A DNA stretch of 64,000 nucleotides, from assembly GCF_017743975.1 (NCBI RefSeq), contig NZ_JAGHRC010000005.1:246885-310884 (forward strand), given 5' to 3'. The notes beneath the pieces are model-generated. The model saw only the letters and a program-made list of their open reading frames with translations, was not told the DNA's origin and did not search any database. Of the stretch, positions 63,840 through 64,000 are shown piece after piece (position 1 is the stretch's first letter; each line of letters starts with the position of its first letter). Origin of the DNA: Ruegeria sp. R14_0 (GTDB taxonomy: Bacteria > Pseudomonadota > Alphaproteobacteria > Rhodobacterales > Rhodobacteraceae). A program made the translations under genes and the position numbers.

Positions 63840-64000
63840 TCACTCAGCGGCTTCTTGGTATGCGTCCATTGGAGGGCATGTGCAGATGAGGTTTCTGTCT
63901 CCGTATGCGTTGTCGACGCGGTTGACGGGGGACCAGTATTTGTCGACGCCCATGGAGCCTGGGGGGAAGCAGGCCTGTTCGCGGGTGTAGGGGCGGTCCC
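63840..64000 (-). CDS. gcvP: Glycine dehydrogenase (decarboxylating), C-terminal end (cut by window edge)
   Basis: The minus-strand frame reads [13 protein letters not shown], then [19 protein letters not shown] and [15 protein letters not shown] before the stop, the conserved C-terminus of the glycine-cleavage P protein. The rest lies outside the window. It agrees with one-carbon metabolism seen at the other end of the window. Confidence 0.93.
   Translation of the reverse strand, partial: DRPYTREQACFPPGSMGVDKYWSPVNRVDNAYGDRNLICTCPPMDAYQEAAE

Overview
The window is chromosomal DNA of a Rhodobacterales (Roseobacter-group, Ruegeria-like) alphaproteobacterium. The evidence is high GC, dense operons joined by ATGA or TGATG stop/start overlaps, and a typical gene content: a non-pyrrolysine MttB homologue beside a dimethylglycine-dehydrogenase-like flavoprotein, the carboxyspermidine route to spermidine, HemP, TRAP-independent sugar ABC uptake, a GlxA/AraC-type regulator beside gcvP, and many LysR regulators. 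I see no insertion sequence, phage gene or CRISPR array. The first gene (solute-binding protein) and the last (gcvP) are cut by the window edges.

Layout. 1-5.4 kb: a sugar ABC transporter operon with an embedded GH63-like glycosidase; both permeases carry unusual extra N-terminal parts. 5.5-10.6 kb: one-carbon/methylamine-type pair (GcvT-fused FAD dehydrogenase and MttB homologue) with a divergent LysR gene. 10.6-17.1 kb: metal acquisition (ZrgA-like protein, then imelysin, bfd, bfr, di-haem oxidoreductase, second imelysin, DUF1513). 17.2-22.4 kb: complete arginine-to-spermidine operon. 22.4-25.7 kb: HD-domain protein with divergent LysR, an LptF/LptG permease, a small membrane protein and tRNA-Trp. 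25.9-26.8 kb: a DUF374 acyltransferase and a MoaD-like protein. 26.8-34.8 kb: molybdenum hydroxylase (L, S, M subunits) downstream of a 1070-residue self-sufficient reductive dehalogenase and a LysR gene. 34.8-42.4 kb: an SDR with altered catalytic residues, then an operon of aminotransferase, fused 2-oxoacid dehydrogenase E1, FabD-like transferase and DAO-type flavoprotein, with a divergent LysR. 42.4-45.7 kb: acyl-CoA dehydrogenase, TetR with three operators, a DUF1348 protein and a flavin-binding protein. 45.7-48.8 kb: a small membrane protein and the copA-cueR copper operon. 48.9-52.9 kb: a hydroxyisobutyrate-dehydrogenase-like gene and a three-domain kinase/M23/aminotransferase fusion. 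52.9-54.4 kb: hemP with a Cys-rich partner, and gph. 54.8-62.6 kb: a DUF2189 membrane protein, a LysR gene and a five-gene catabolic operon holding two uncharacterised proteins. 62.7-64 kb: an AraC regulator and the gcvP end.

The most remarkable items are the oxygen-tolerant-type reductive dehalogenase fused to its own flavin/ferredoxin reductase and placed beside a molybdenum hydroxylase; the APH-M23-aminotransferase fusion; the ALDH / atypical M19 / unknown / DUF3726 / Ldh operon; the iron operon with bfd-bfr inserted; and several small or regulatory features that simple gene finding misses (hemP, a 53-residue membrane protein, TetR operators, a CueR promoter, and an intergenic repeat placed just after stop codons). 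All functions are inferred from sequence reading alone; no database search was possible.
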